Of a DNA stretch of 64,000 nt, positions 24,454 through 33,078 are shown one piece after another. The DNA is taken from positions 2,891,252 to 2,955,251 of the forward strand of contig NZ_CP004078.1 in NCBI RefSeq assembly GCF_000612505.1. The letters run 5' to 3'. The stretch is from Paenibacillus sabinae T27 (GTDB lineage: Bacteria; Bacillota; Bacilli; Paenibacillales; Paenibacillaceae). Position numbers and translations under genes: made by a program. A model generated the notes under the pieces. It ran no database searches, was not told the DNA's origin, and saw nothing but the letters and a program-made list of their open reading frames with translations. Position 1 is the first letter of the stretch, and every line of letters starts with the position of its first letter.

Positions 24454-25188
24454 CTACTCAACATCAAAATCAAAATACCGGCCGGGAAAAGGCTCATTCA
24501 CTAGCGTAAAATGCCACCATTCCTTGCTGTATCCCTTGAAGCCGTGCTTATTCATGACTTCCTTCAGAAGTCTTCGATTGGCCTGCTGCGCTGCGGTGAT
24601 CTGCGGCGATTGATAATACGAGAGACTACCGAAAAAATCATGCGGCCCACCCATATCAACCAGCTTGCCGGTCTTCAGGCTTACGAGCGTTAAATCGACG
24701 GTACTGCCTCTGCTGTGTCCCGATTTGGAAGCGATAAATCCAAGCTTGAACAGATTCTTTTTCTCGAGCCGGGGGTAGTATTGCCGCTTCATTTTAATGT
24801 CTGCCGCATCCTTCGACCACTGGATAAAATCATTGACCGCCTTCTGCGGACGGTACGCATCGTAAATTTTGATCGCATAGCCCTTTGGCTTCAGCTCATC
24901 GCTGACCGCCTTTAACGCTGTGGCCGCCTGCTTCGTCAAAATGGCGTAAGGCGCATGATAACCGGCGATCCGCCGTCCTACAAAATTGTTCTCGCCGTAA
25001 TAGCGGATATCGAACCGGGCGCCCGGAATGACCTCATCCACATAGACGAAGCTGCCGGGAAAAGGATACTGCTTGACGGCTTTTTTTGCCGCCGCATTCA
25101 CCTCAAGAGCCGTATTCCAGCCGCCGGGTAACGTGATCACCGTAAATAACACAAAAAGCGCCAACGGCAGAATCATCCGCTTAACCAT
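24454..25188 (-). CDS. VanX/DdpX-like D-Ala-D-Ala dipeptidase (M15 family), exported
   Basis: 244 residues with an N-terminal signal/anchor (residues 4-24 hydrophobic). Zinc ligands His158 and Asp165 (SGHSRGSTVD) and His226, catalytic Glu223 (KEWWHF) and Arg113 (AYRP) have the spacing of VanX. VanX is cytoplasmic, but the signal segment here implies an extracytoplasmic dipeptidase acting on peptidoglycan-derived dipeptides. It overlaps the upstream secreted protein gene by 8 bp. There are no vanH/vanA genes, so glycopeptide resistance is not implied. Confidence 0.9.
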   Translation of the reverse strand: MVKRMILPLALFVLFTVITLPGGWNTALEVNAAAKKAVKQYPFPGSFVYVDEVIPGARFDIRYYGENNFVGRRIAGYHAPYAILTKQAATALKAVSDELKPKGYAIKIYDAYRPQKAVNDFIQWSKDAADIKMKRQYYPRLEKKNLFKLGFIASKSGHSRGSTVDLTLVSLKTGKLVDMGGPHDFFGSLSYYQSPQITAAQQANRRLLKEVMNKHGFKGYSKEWWHFTLVNEPFPGRYFDFDVE

Positions 25189-26161
25189 TCTGAATGAAAT
25201 TCCTCAAAAGTTTCTCAATGTTCCCGTTCCATTTATCCCCGCTCGCATCCAGCATACCCAGCACGCTCTGGATCGTCTTCAGAACACTGCTGTCTTCCGC
25301 CCCGTTCAGCACCGCTTTCTCATACGCATGTTTCAGCTCGGGATCGATTGCAGTCGGTTCGCCTTGGGCTCCGTATTGATAGGCTGGAGTATTGTTGGAG
25401 CCGTAGAACACGAAGGTTTCCATCAGCTTCAGCTTTTCCTTCACCACTGCGGTACGATTGGATGTTGGATATGCCTTTACAAAAGCCTCCAGTGCAAGCG
25501 TCCGGTTAATCAGCTCATTCCAAGGAATAATAATGGCCGCGTCGCTCAGTGCAGGCTTGTTGGAATCTGTAGCCATAAGGTCAATATAGGCGGCGATGTC
25601 TTTTGCTATATAAGGCTTGAAATATTTGAAGCCCTCGTAATGCATGACGGGGTAGTACATACCTTCGCTGGTCTCCAGCTTGTAGCCGTAACCGTAGGAC
25701 TCGGTCAATAAGCTGCGGACTCTGTTATCCGTAATATACTTAAGCAAGCTGCTGTAAGTGAGTCCCGTCTCCTTCCCTCCTTTGCGGTACGCAGCGTCAA
25801 TTGCTTTCTGAACCTTTTCCGGGAAGAACTTTTCCGAAAAAACGTTCAGTCTCGCCTTCTGCGCATTTTCCAGTTGAAGCACCATGACAGTGGCGCGCCA
25901 AGAATCGGCTCGTTTGAGATTGTTGAGCAGATAATTACGTGCCTGGATCAGGCTGTACGGCGTTTTGGCCGAATTTTTCAAGTATTTCTGGAATTGATTA
26001 TACACGCCTAACGATTGCTCGGAGGTTACAGCTGCCGCGGCCGGCGCAGCCGATACTGACTGTGCGATTGCAGCTGAGCCGCCTCCCGTTCCCAAAATGA
26101 TGGCCAGCCCAAGCAGGGCACTTCTTTTTATTTTTGCGGAAGATTGACCTAGCGTATTCAT
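25181..26161 (-). CDS. Secreted protein of unknown function, paired with a dipeptidase
   Basis: 326 residues. Start ATG 26161 (GAAGGG upstream); the frame extends further but without a start signal. The signal peptide is KIKRSALLGLAIILG... with a likely cleavage after the AQSVSAAPAAAA stretch. The mature part is helix-rich, with blocks such as YSLIQARNYLLNNLKRADSWRA, LLTESYGYGYKLETSEGMYYP and IIIPWNELINRTLALEAFV. It suits a cell-wall or spore-envelope protein. It is co-translated with the VanX-like dipeptidase, which points to peptidoglycan metabolism. No family recognised. Confidence 0.8.
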   Translation of the reverse strand: MNTLGQSSAKIKRSALLGLAIILGTGGGSAAIAQSVSAAPAAAAVTSEQSLGVYNQFQKYLKNSAKTPYSLIQARNYLLNNLKRADSWRATVMVLQLENAQKARLNVFSEKFFPEKVQKAIDAAYRKGGKETGLTYSSLLKYITDNRVRSLLTESYGYGYKLETSEGMYYPVMHYEGFKYFKPYIAKDIAAYIDLMATDSNKPALSDAAIIIPWNELINRTLALEAFVKAYPTSNRTAVVKEKLKLMETFVFYGSNNTPAYQYGAQGEPTAIDPELKHAYEKAVLNGAEDSSVLKTIQSVLGMLDASGDKWNGNIEKLLRNFIQNG

Positions 26162-26256
26162 ATACACCCTTCTTTCCAAGCTGTTTGTGTAAAGTCCATA
26201 TACCCTCTGGACGCGCACCAGCACCAATTTGTTGCATAAAATCTGGAGAAAGGTAA

Positions 26257-26284
26257 AAGCCCCCCGGCATTGGCCGAAGGGCTT
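26257..26284 (-). terminator. Terminator after the DHA2 transporter
   Basis: AAGCCC/GGGCTT with CGG/CCG inside, then TTTTACC on the minus strand. Confidence 0.8.
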
Positions 26285-26302
26285 CAAGCGATCAAAGCTT
26301 TG

Positions 26303-27766
26303 CTAGTGCATGGCGCCTTCCTGCGGATGGCGGACGGCTACACGCTTCAGGAAGAAGGCGAGGATTAAGCCGGCGAGGGTCAGCGACATGGCGAAAATAA
26401 AGGAGTGCTGGACCCCCTGCGTAAAGGCAGCCAGCTGTTGGGCCGGGTCCTGCGGATTCTCCACACTCTTCAGATAGCTGTTCGTGCCGGCCGTCATGAT
26501 GCTGATCGCAAGCGCGGTGCCTATAGCTCCTGCTACTTGCTGAAGCGTGTTCATGATGGCTGTGCCGTGTGGATAAAGCTCAAGCGGAAGCTGGTTGATG
26601 CCGTTCGTCTGGGCCGGCATGAACACCATCGATATCCCGATCATCAGCGCGCTGTGCAGCACGATCACGAACGCCACGGCGGAAGCCGTGTTAATGCCCG
26701 AGAACAGCCACAGCGTGGCGGCGACAACGGCCAATCCCGGAATGACCAGCCATTTCGGGCCGAATTTGTCGAACAGCTTGCCCATTAGCGGCGAAAACAA
26801 GCCGTTAATCAATCCGCCCGGAAGAAGGATCAGACCGGCCTTGAACGCGCTGTACCCCTGTCCGTTAATCAAATACAGCGGCAGAATCAGCATGGCGGCC
26901 AAAATGACAATCATACAGACAAAGATCAACAGCAGTCCCACGACAAACATCGGATACTTGAATACTTTAAGATCCATTAGCGGCTGTTTCATTGTAAGCT
27001 GGCGCCAGACGAACAGAATCAGCGCAAACGCTCCTGCCGCGATGGCAATCCATACTTTAAGGCTGTTCCAGCCGTCTTCTTCTCCGGCGCTGCTGAAGCC
27101 GAACACGACACCGCCAAAGCCGACGGAAGACAGAAGAATCGACAGCCAGTCGATGGCTGGCTTGGTCACTTTCGTAATATTTTGCATAAAGACCATCCCA
27201 AAAATCAGGGCAATCACAAGAAACGGCAGCGACATCCAGAAAATCCAGTGCCAGCTCAGTCTCTCGATAAGGAGTCCTGCTATTGTCGGACCGGTAGCGG
27301 GGGCCACCATAATGACAAGCCCAATCATCCCCATTGCCGCGCCTCTTTCTTCAGCCGGAATCAGTACCAAAATCGTATTGAACATGAGCGGCAGCAGAAG
27401 CGCCGTTCCCATAGCCTGTACGACACGTGCGATCAGCAGAAATTCAAAGTTTGGCGAGGAGGCGGCCAGAGCCGTTCCAATTATGGAAAATAACAAGGAC
27501 GCGATAAACAATTGCCTAGTCGTGAACCGTTGAATCAGCAATCCCGAGAGGGGAACCAGAATTCCCAGCGTCAGCAAGTATGCGGTGGTCAGCCACTGCG
27601 CCGTAGTCGGCGTAATATTCAAGGCTTTCATCAAGTCGCTGAGCGCGACATTAAGCGCCGTTTCACTGAACATGCCGATAAAGCCGCTTAGCAGCAGCGA
27701 AACCAGGATCGGCATTTTCCTGACCCTTTCCTTGTTAATATCTGTTGATGATATCGTATTTTCCAC
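26303..27766 (-). CDS. MFS multidrug transporter, DHA2/EmrB-QacA (14 TMS), LmrB/MdtP-like
   Basis: 487 residues, about 14 helices. Diagnostic stretches are ETALNVALSDLMKALNITPTTAQWL in TM1-2, ARVVQAMGTALLLPL (motif B region), and GPTIAGLLIERLSWHWIFW (antiporter motif C region). This is the drug:proton antiporter-2 family. Upstream, on the minus strand, TATAAT is followed closely by the start, but no regulator gene is adjacent. Substrate unknown. Confidence 0.9.
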   Translation of the reverse strand: MENTISSTDINKERVRKMPILVSLLLSGFIGMFSETALNVALSDLMKALNITPTTAQWLTTAYLLTLGILVPLSGLLIQRFTTRQLFIASLLFSIIGTALAASSPNFEFLLIARVVQAMGTALLLPLMFNTILVLIPAEERGAAMGMIGLVIMVAPATGPTIAGLLIERLSWHWIFWMSLPFLVIALIFGMVFMQNITKVTKPAIDWLSILLSSVGFGGVVFGFSSAGEEDGWNSLKVWIAIAAGAFALILFVWRQLTMKQPLMDLKVFKYPMFVVGLLLIFVCMIVILAAMLILPLYLINGQGYSAFKAGLILLPGGLINGLFSPLMGKLFDKFGPKWLVIPGLAVVAATLWLFSGINTASAVAFVIVLHSALMIGISMVFMPAQTNGINQLPLELYPHGTAIMNTLQQVAGAIGTALAISIMTAGTNSYLKSVENPQDPAQQLAAFTQGVQHSFIFAMSLTLAGLILAFFLKRVAVRHPQEGAMH

Positions 27767-27922
27767 ACCTAATCCTCCTATTTCTCTGTATTATCACCTA
27801 TATTATAACAGTTGGTCTCCATAACAAAACTATAAATTTAAACTAAAAGCAAATGGATTTTTCTTTCAAAAAATGGACGTTGCTATTATACTTATATTAT
27901 TCCAATACGCGAGGTGGGTATT

Positions 27923-28357
27923 ATGGCCGATACTTCAAGGGGGATTCCCAGACCACTGGTCCGGGTCAACCAATTGGTTATCGTTTTGTCGGTGCTTCTG
28001 ACCTGGTTTACCGGCTTTTACTGGTTTCTGGCTGTGCCGCTGGCCGCAGGGCTGCTCGGTCTGATTTTTCGTTACAATCCTATTATCAAGTTATCCGCCC
28101 GGTTTCTGCGCAAGGACCGCTCCGCCTATGTTCTCGAAGATGAGGAGCAGCAGCAGTTCAATCAAACGATCGCCGTCATCTGTCTGGCTGCCGGACTGGC
28201 CAGCTATCTTGGAGGCTGGTTAACAGCGGCGTATATCTTCACCGCTATTGTAGGAACCGCCGCCCTGGTCGCAATTCTCGGTTTCTGCATCGGCTGCTTC
28301 ATCCATTATCAATGGAAAATGTACTTGTACCGACGCCGGCAGGGCAGCTCCCACTAA
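27923..28357 (+). CDS. DUF4395 family membrane protein
   Basis: 144 residues, about four helices, starts MADTSRGIPRPLVRVNQLVI, the DUF4395 pattern (I.RP.VR.NQ). ATG 27923 has GAGGTGGG 5 nt upstream. The family is often linked to thiosulfate or thioredoxin-type genes in other genomes, but nothing like that is adjacent here. Function unknown. Confidence 0.85.
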   Translation: MADTSRGIPRPLVRVNQLVIVLSVLLTWFTGFYWFLAVPLAAGLLGLIFRYNPIIKLSARFLRKDRSAYVLEDEEQQQFNQTIAVICLAAGLASYLGGWLTAAYIFTAIVGTAALVAILGFCIGCFIHYQWKMYLYRRRQGSSH

Positions 28358-28374
28358 CCAGCCGTACCATGAAG

Positions 28375-28425
28375 AAACAGCCCGCACTTCACGCTGAAAC
28401 CAGTCGTGTGTACGGGCTGTTTTTA
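28375..28425. terminator. Bidirectional terminator
   Basis: AAACAGCCCG/CGGGCTGTTT with a long loop and T5 to the right. The stop codon of the leftward gene (28423-28425) abuts it. Confidence 0.85.
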
Positions 28426-28953
28426 CTCATCTTCGCCTGCTACCGACCAGCGGTGGCTGAACTTTTCCAGGCGGGGATGCAGGGCTTGCGGTTTCTCCGA
28501 AAGCAGCAGACGCAGATTCTTGATCCATTCTTCGAATGACGAGAACGATGCAAAGAGATTGGCCGTCTCCGGCGTGAGATACAGAAAATGCGGCCCCGGA
28601 TACCGCTCGGTCAAATGACGCAGCGCGGCGTCGATGGGCGTATACTTTTTCCGCTTGCCCTCCCAGTTCTCCACGGTGATGGATGAAGCACCCTGCTCTC
28701 TTTTCCAATCGTGCAGCCGGTCTTCGCGCTTATAATAAGAGCTTACGGGTTCCTTGGACATTCTGCGCACCGTCTCCTCATGCAGAGGATAAAGCACCAG
28801 CTTGCCGAAGTTCTTGTCCCGTGTGGTCTGCGCCGCCGCCCTCAGTTCCTCATCAGTTGTATGTTCGAAGGAATCGTAATAGATTAACGTCCCTCTGCGC
28901 TTCTCCGCCGGCGGCTCGTAGCCGTAGGGCACATGCTGTACTTCCCGTCCCAT
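28423..28953 (-). CDS. Conserved-looking protein of unknown function
   Basis: 176 residues, soluble, no signal peptide. It has a mixed alpha/beta look: GTLIYYDSFEHTTDEELRAAA, then KLVLYPLHEETVRRMSKEP, then SITVENWEGKRKKYTPIDAALRHL, and HFLYLTPETANLFASF. The central YPLHEET and late TPE blocks could be functional, but I recognise no family. No ribosome binding site is obvious beyond AGGTATACC. The gene lies alone between converging and diverging neighbours. Confidence 0.7.
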   Translation of the reverse strand: MGREVQHVPYGYEPPAEKRRGTLIYYDSFEHTTDEELRAAAQTTRDKNFGKLVLYPLHEETVRRMSKEPVSSYYKREDRLHDWKREQGASSITVENWEGKRKKYTPIDAALRHLTERYPGPHFLYLTPETANLFASFSSFEEWIKNLRLLLSEKPQALHPRLEKFSHRWSVAGEDE

Positions 28954-29015
28954 TGGTATACCTCCCGGATTGTTTGATTATTTATTTTAGCATTTCCTAT
29001 TATGACATGGGATAT

Positions 29016-30362
29016 CTAATAATTCTTGCTGAATGAGACAGAGGAGCCGAGCATGAGATCTTTTCTGCGATACACGCTGAGCAGCAGCCCCAGTGCACCG
29101 TATTCCATCAGGAGATGACTTCCGCCATAGCTGATAAAAGGCAGCGGCAAGCCGATGATTACGATGTGTCCGCTTAATTTGAGCACTCCGTACACGAGCT
29201 GAACGGCAAGAATCAGCGCAATGCCAGCAATCAAGGCTTTTCCGTAAGTGTCACGCACAGAGACCCAGGCTTGTATGGTTCGTACAACAAACCAAAGAAT
29301 GAGCCCCACAAGGAAGAGACCTGCCCCCCATCCAAAGCTGTAGATCAAATACGGAAACAGCATGTCGGAATATACGGAAGGAAGCTGATCGTTGGCCGTT
29401 CCGAATCCGCGCCCCCACCATCCGGCGGAAGCGATAGCCTCGCTCAGTGTAGTCTGATAATATCCTGCGCCTTCAGCGAACTTTGCCGGATTTAGCGCAG
29501 CAGAGATTTTATCGTAATAATAATGCGTATTCCATGCAGCCCATAATCCCGACGCTGTCGCCACCGCAGCCAAAAGAACAACTCTTTTCCATTTACCGGA
29601 TAACCAGGCGTACAGAATGAGGGACACACCTGCAAAAAGAGCCAATTCCGGCAGGATATGCCCCCGCCAATAAATAAGACAAGGTACTCCGATCAACGGT
29701 ATCGCCCTCCAGCCATTGATTAGAGACTCTCTGCCATTCTTCGGAAATCCGTCGCCCGCCCAGATTCCTGCCAGTGCGATAATAAGCAGATATGGACTCC
29801 AGCCCATCACATCGATAGCGAAATGTAAAGGAAGAACCAACCATCGTTTAATCCCGTTCACCATGGTCCCGCTGAATTGGACAGCCAGCATACCCGCCAA
29901 TGTCAGGAAGTAGAGCGGCCATGATAGGCTTCTCAGTTTGCGATAGTCCAAAAGTGACAGTACCAGCATCACCATCAACGCCATGCACACATATACAAGA
30001 TGATTTTCCCCGAACTGGGGAAGGGCTGTATTCATTCGAGTACCCGTGTAAGAGGATGCGCTCAAAGAGAACATCCCAATAATTCCGCTTCCTGCAAACA
30101 ACAAAGCTCCCGCCAGCAGCCCCCAATTGATTCTCGGCCTATGTATGCGATTAAGGCTCTTTCCAACGGCTTCGGGATCACCCATCTGCTGCATCGCCCA
30201 TTGGACAGCTTCCTCACGTTCCCAGCCTTGACTCTCCCTCTCATCCGCCAGATCCACCAAATGACTGCCGAGTTCCCTGCGAAGTTCCGGGTGTATAGCC
30301 CGCGCTCTTACTTGAGTGCACACTTGTTTAAGATATGGACTCATCTCATGATAATCCTTCAC
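29016..30362 (-). CDS. FtsW/RodA/SpoVE-family protein with N-terminal HAAS domain
   Basis: 448 residues. Residues 1-75 (HPELRRELGSHLVDLADERESQGWEREEAVQWAMQQMGDPEAVG) are a HAAS/DUF1700-type prefix domain. About ten helices follow, with SEDS landmarks: FSGTMVNGIKRWL, GRGFGTANDQLPSVYSDMLFPYL, and GLPLPFISYGGSHLLM near the C-terminus (the SEDS Pro/Ser/Gly motif). SEDS proteins polymerise glycan strands with a class B PBP. It starts at GTG directly after the PadR stop (TGAGTG) with GGGGGAG upstream. It is probably an accessory, PadR-controlled SEDS protein. Confidence 0.9.
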   Translation of the reverse strand: MKDYHEMSPYLKQVCTQVRARAIHPELRRELGSHLVDLADERESQGWEREEAVQWAMQQMGDPEAVGKSLNRIHRPRINWGLLAGALLFAGSGIIGMFSLSASSYTGTRMNTALPQFGENHLVYVCMALMVMLVLSLLDYRKLRSLSWPLYFLTLAGMLAVQFSGTMVNGIKRWLVLPLHFAIDVMGWSPYLLIIALAGIWAGDGFPKNGRESLINGWRAIPLIGVPCLIYWRGHILPELALFAGVSLILYAWLSGKWKRVVLLAAVATASGLWAAWNTHYYYDKISAALNPAKFAEGAGYYQTTLSEAIASAGWWGRGFGTANDQLPSVYSDMLFPYLIYSFGWGAGLFLVGLILWFVVRTIQAWVSVRDTYGKALIAGIALILAVQLVYGVLKLSGHIVIIGLPLPFISYGGSHLLMEYGALGLLLSVYRRKDLMLGSSVSFSKNY

Positions 30363-30674
30363 TCATACTCCCCCTTCCCCAATCACGGAATCGACGGCAT
30401 TGCGGAACAATGCCCACTCCGTTTTCTTCTGGTTTAGTACTCTGCTCCCCATGTCCGTTATCCGGTAATACTTTCTGTTCCGGCCGTTTACAGACTGCCA
30501 ATAAGCTTCGACCCAGCCTTCGGATTCCATACTGTGCAGAATCGGATAGAGCGTTCCTTCTTTTAGGGAAAACACCCCTTCAGACCGGCGTTCCAATTCC
30601 CGAAGCATCTCATACCCGTACAGCGGCTGACGGCTCAGAAGCGTAAGAAGCATTGTGCCAGTGCTGCCTTTCAT
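30363..30674 (-). CDS. PadR-family transcriptional regulator
   Basis: 103 residues, winged helix of the short PadR type: MLLTLLSRQPLYGYEMLREL, FSLKEGTLYPILHSMESEGWVEA and NRKYYRITDMG. PadR repressors are commonly paired with HAAS-domain membrane proteins, exactly as here. Its stop directly precedes the SEDS start. A palindrome in its own leader suggests autorepression. Confidence 0.93.
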   Translation of the reverse strand: MKGSTGTMLLTLLSRQPLYGYEMLRELERRSEGVFSLKEGTLYPILHSMESEGWVEAYWQSVNGRNRKYYRITDMGSRVLNQKKTEWALFRNAVDSVIGEGGV

Positions 30675-30726
30675 GAGTTCCTTGTTCAGTTTAATTGCCC
30701 TCCCCTCCTTACAAGAATCTCAATGT

Positions 30727-30736
30727 AATGTACATT
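30727..30736. promoter_or_regulatory. Possible PadR operator
   Basis: AATGTACATT is a perfect 10-bp palindrome between the -10 box and the padR start. ATGT/ACAT half-sites are typical for this family. Confidence 0.5.
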
Positions 30737-30746
30737 TTTACCAGTT

Positions 30747-30775
30747 ATTATACCTATAATCACTATGCATAGCAA
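30747..30775 (-). promoter_or_regulatory. Promoter of the padR-SEDS operon
   Basis: TTGCTA (30770-30775), 17 bp, TATAAT (30747-30752) on the minus strand. Confidence 0.8.
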
Positions 30776-30922
30776 ATCTATGTATCATATTAAAATTGAG
30801 TGAGATTTAGCGCGATATTTAAGACAAGTTCATTTTAATTAATCACATTAAACAAACCCCTCACATCACCCGCAGCATCCCATAAATATCGAGCCCAATC
30901 GCGATTCTTCCTCGTTTGCTCC

Positions 30923-30973
30923 CAATTAATTAATGTAATTAAGTTATTTTATTAATGCCATTAATTCATTGGA
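30923..30973. repeat. Long AT-rich inverted repeat in the ECF operon upstream region
   Basis: CCAATTAATTAATG (30923-30936) and CATTAATTCATTGG (30960-30973) pair 13 of 14 positions around 23 bp. It lies about 60 bp upstream of the -35 box. The rest of 30776-31034 is very AT-rich and shows no ORF or recognised riboswitch. Confidence 0.6.
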
Positions 30974-31034
30974 GTACAGCTTTCTAAGCATTCATTCGTT
31001 GGCATTTTATCTATTAAAATTGAATATAATTCCA

Positions 31035-31062
31035 TTGACATATTGAAGAATCGCCATACAAT
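31035..31062 (+). promoter_or_regulatory. Promoter of the ECF-desulfidase operon
   Basis: TTGACA (31035-31040), 16 bp, TACAAT (31057-31062), about 64 nt before the first ATG. Confidence 0.8.
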
Positions 31063-31125
31063 AAAATCTATTCCTATTTATCCGATTGGTTTATGGGAGT
31101 AAACAATCATACTAGGAGGTACATA

Positions 31126-31704
31126 ATGAATCAAAGAACGCTAGTCATTACACTTGGGGCGCTGGCCGTCGCCATTAATGTGGTTGCAGGCACGGTCGTA
31201 AGCAATCTGAAAATTCCTTTCCTGTTTCTGGACACGGTGGGCACCATCTTTATCGCCGCTATATTCGGACCGCTCTGGGGCGCTCTGGTTGGCCTTCTGA
31301 CGAATCTGGTGCTCGGTGTCACATCCGGATACACCGCTATTCCCTTTGCCCTTGTCAATGTGATCGTCGGTTTGGTCGTCGGTTATTCGGCCCGCAAGAA
31401 CGGATACCGCTTCTCTTCTGCCTTAATCTCCGGCATTGTGCTTGGTCTCCTGTGCCCGATCGTTGGTACTATTATTGCCGTCGGTTTGTTCGGCGGATTT
31501 ACCGGAGGCGTTCAGGACGTGGCTGTACTCTGGCTGAAGCAGGCTGGAACGAGTCTGTTCGCCGCCGCATTCCTTCCACGCCTTGGAGAAAATCTCATCG
31601 ATAAAATTCTGTCAGCCCTTCTGGTTTACTATATTGTGAAAAACTTGCCGCAATCCTTAATAAACCCTCGCGGTTACAAGAAACGGAATAGCCATGTTGC
31701 GTAG
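31126..31704 (+). CDS. ECF transporter S component (CD3073-like)
   Basis: 192 residues, six predicted helices; substrate-binding membrane subunit of an energy-coupling-factor importer. FLDTVGTIFIAAIFGPLWGALVG and ALVNVIVGLVVGYSARKNG are S-component patterns, including the GPLWGALVG loop for docking EcfT. ATG 31126 has AGGAGG 6-7 nt upstream. It overlaps the desulfidase-like gene by 11 bp. I recall a family named for C. difficile CD3073 with this pairing, substrate unassigned. Neighbours suggest a sulfur-containing ligand. Confidence 0.85.
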   Translation: MNQRTLVITLGALAVAINVVAGTVVSNLKIPFLFLDTVGTIFIAAIFGPLWGALVGLLTNLVLGVTSGYTAIPFALVNVIVGLVVGYSARKNGYRFSSALISGIVLGLLCPIVGTIIAVGLFGGFTGGVQDVAVLWLKQAGTSLFAAAFLPRLGENLIDKILSALLVYYIVKNLPQSLINPRGYKKRNSHVA

Positions 31705-32239
31705 CAAACAATTAATCGTCGCCTCCCATTGCGTCATTAACCAAAATGCCGTCGTGAAAGAAGAAGCTCGTAGTCCCGGCATAATGAAAGCGGCTGTGGA
31801 TTGGAGCCACGAGAAGGGTTATGGCATATTTCAATTACCCTGCCCTGAGTTCACCTTTCTCGGACCGGAGCGGCCTCCAATGACCGTGGAGGAATACGAT
31901 ACCCCGGAGTTTCACGCCCACAACCGCCGGATTTTACTGCCGGCCTTTGAACAGCTGAAGGTGTATCAGGATCACGGGTACACCATAGTCGGGGGTCTCG
32001 GTATTGCCGGCAGCCCCTCCTGCGATCCTGGAAAAGGCGTGTTTATGCGCGACTTCCTGGAGCTCGCGGCGGAAAACGGCGTAACTATCGATTTTTTCTG
32101 GCAAATTCCCAACACGGCCGATGGAATCTTCGATCCGGACAATGACAACAGCGTATTCGGTCCGGTCACAGCAGGACAACAGGAAGATCTACATAAGAAG
32201 TCTGCTGGCACAAAGAGCAAAGAAGGCAATCAGATATGA
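31694..32239 (+). CDS. TudS/DUF523-related putative desulfidase (CD3072-like)
   Basis: 181 residues, soluble. Three cysteines occupy the DUF523 positions: Cys13 (VASHCVIN), Cys50 (LPCPEFTFLGPERPP) and Cys110 (GSPSCDPGKG). In TudS these hold a [4Fe-4S] cluster that removes sulfur from thiouracil. The N-terminal SHC replaces the usual SAC. It is embedded in an ECF importer operon, overlapping the S component by 11 bp and the first ATPase by 4 bp. I infer intracellular desulfuration of the imported compound. Confidence 0.8.
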   Translation: MLRSKQLIVASHCVINQNAVVKEEARSPGIMKAAVDWSHEKGYGIFQLPCPEFTFLGPERPPMTVEEYDTPEFHAHNRRILLPAFEQLKVYQDHGYTIVGGLGIAGSPSCDPGKGVFMRDFLELAAENGVTIDFFWQIPNTADGIFDPDNDNSVFGPVTAGQQEDLHKKSAGTKSKEGNQI

Positions 32240-33078
32240 TCGACATTGAAGGCGTAACCTTTTATTATTATGAACCCGCAGAATCGGAAACGGACGCTGG
32301 CCATAGGCCGGCTGTTTCCAACGTCTCTCTTGCTATTGAGCCTGGTGAATTTGTAGCTTTTCTGGGACGCAACGGGTCCGGTAAATCATCGTTGTCCCAT
32401 CTGCTTAACGGCATTGAGCTTCCGACCATGGGTAAGGTTCTTGTAGAAGGCCGCATGACTGCAGACCGGAACGAGCTTCATGACATTCGGCGGGCCGTGC
32501 AAATTGTATTTCAGAATCCCAAGAATCAGCAGGTCGGAATTACCGTGGGCGAAGATATCGCGTTCGGTCTGTCCAATATCGGCTGGCCGCAGGAGGATAT
32601 CGCCCGGCGGATCGCTTGGGCCATAAAGCTAGTGGGACTGGATGCCGATGAAGACCGCCCTGTAACCCATCTGTCGGGTGGGGAAAAGCAAAAGCTTGCC
32701 CTGGCAGCGGTTCTGGCGCTGGCCCCCCGCTGTCTCATTCTCGATGAGGCCACTTCCATGCTTGATCCCGTGGCACGGCGCCAGTTCGTCGAGGCGTTGA
32801 ACAAGGTCCGCAAGGAATATCATGTAACCTTGATTTACATTACACACCATCTGGAAGAAGTGATGGATGCGGATCGCTGGTTCCTTTTTCAAGACGGTAA
32901 AGTTGTCGCTACCGGGACTCCGGCCGAGCTGGAGCTGAATTCCGCCCTACTCAAGGAATGCGGGTTGGAGCTGCCGTATTTCAGGCAGTTGGCGATACAG
33001 CTTCGGGGTCACGGTATTCCCGTATCCGCAAAGCTGAGCGCGGAAGAATTGCGAGGATTATTATGCAAATCCGGTTAA
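32236..33078 (+). CDS. ECF transporter ATPase EcfA1-like
   Basis: 280 residues. Walker A GRNGSGKSS, Q-loop VFQNPKNQQ (the ECF-type NPxxQ variant), signature LSGGEKQKLALA, Walker B CLILDEATSMLD, H-loop YITHH. It couples ATP hydrolysis to EcfT movement as one half of the EcfA1A2 heterodimer. Its ATG overlaps the desulfidase-like stop by 4 bp and its end overlaps EcfA2 by 16 bp. Confidence 0.94.
   Translation: MIDIEGVTFYYYEPAESETDAGHRPAVSNVSLAIEPGEFVAFLGRNGSGKSSLSHLLNGIELPTMGKVLVEGRMTADRNELHDIRRAVQIVFQNPKNQQVGITVGEDIAFGLSNIGWPQEDIARRIAWAIKLVGLDADEDRPVTHLSGGEKQKLALAAVLALAPRCLILDEATSMLDPVARRQFVEALNKVRKEYHVTLIYITHHLEEVMDADRWFLFQDGKVVATGTPAELELNSALLKECGLELPYFRQLAIQLRGHGIPVSAKLSAEELRGLLCKSG

Noticed and set aside
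24454..25188. Glycopeptide (vancomycin) resistance gene
   Set aside because: VanX-like dipeptidase only; no vanH, vanA/B ligase or vanRS beside it, and an export signal is present.
26595..27533. 312-codon plus-strand ORF
   Set aside because: Antisense shadow of the 14-helix MFS gene; no ribosome binding site and no recognisable domain.
27767..27860. LmrA/QacR-type operator before the DHA2 transporter
   Set aside because: GGAGACCAACTGTTATAATA only loosely resembles such sites, and no regulator gene is adjacent.
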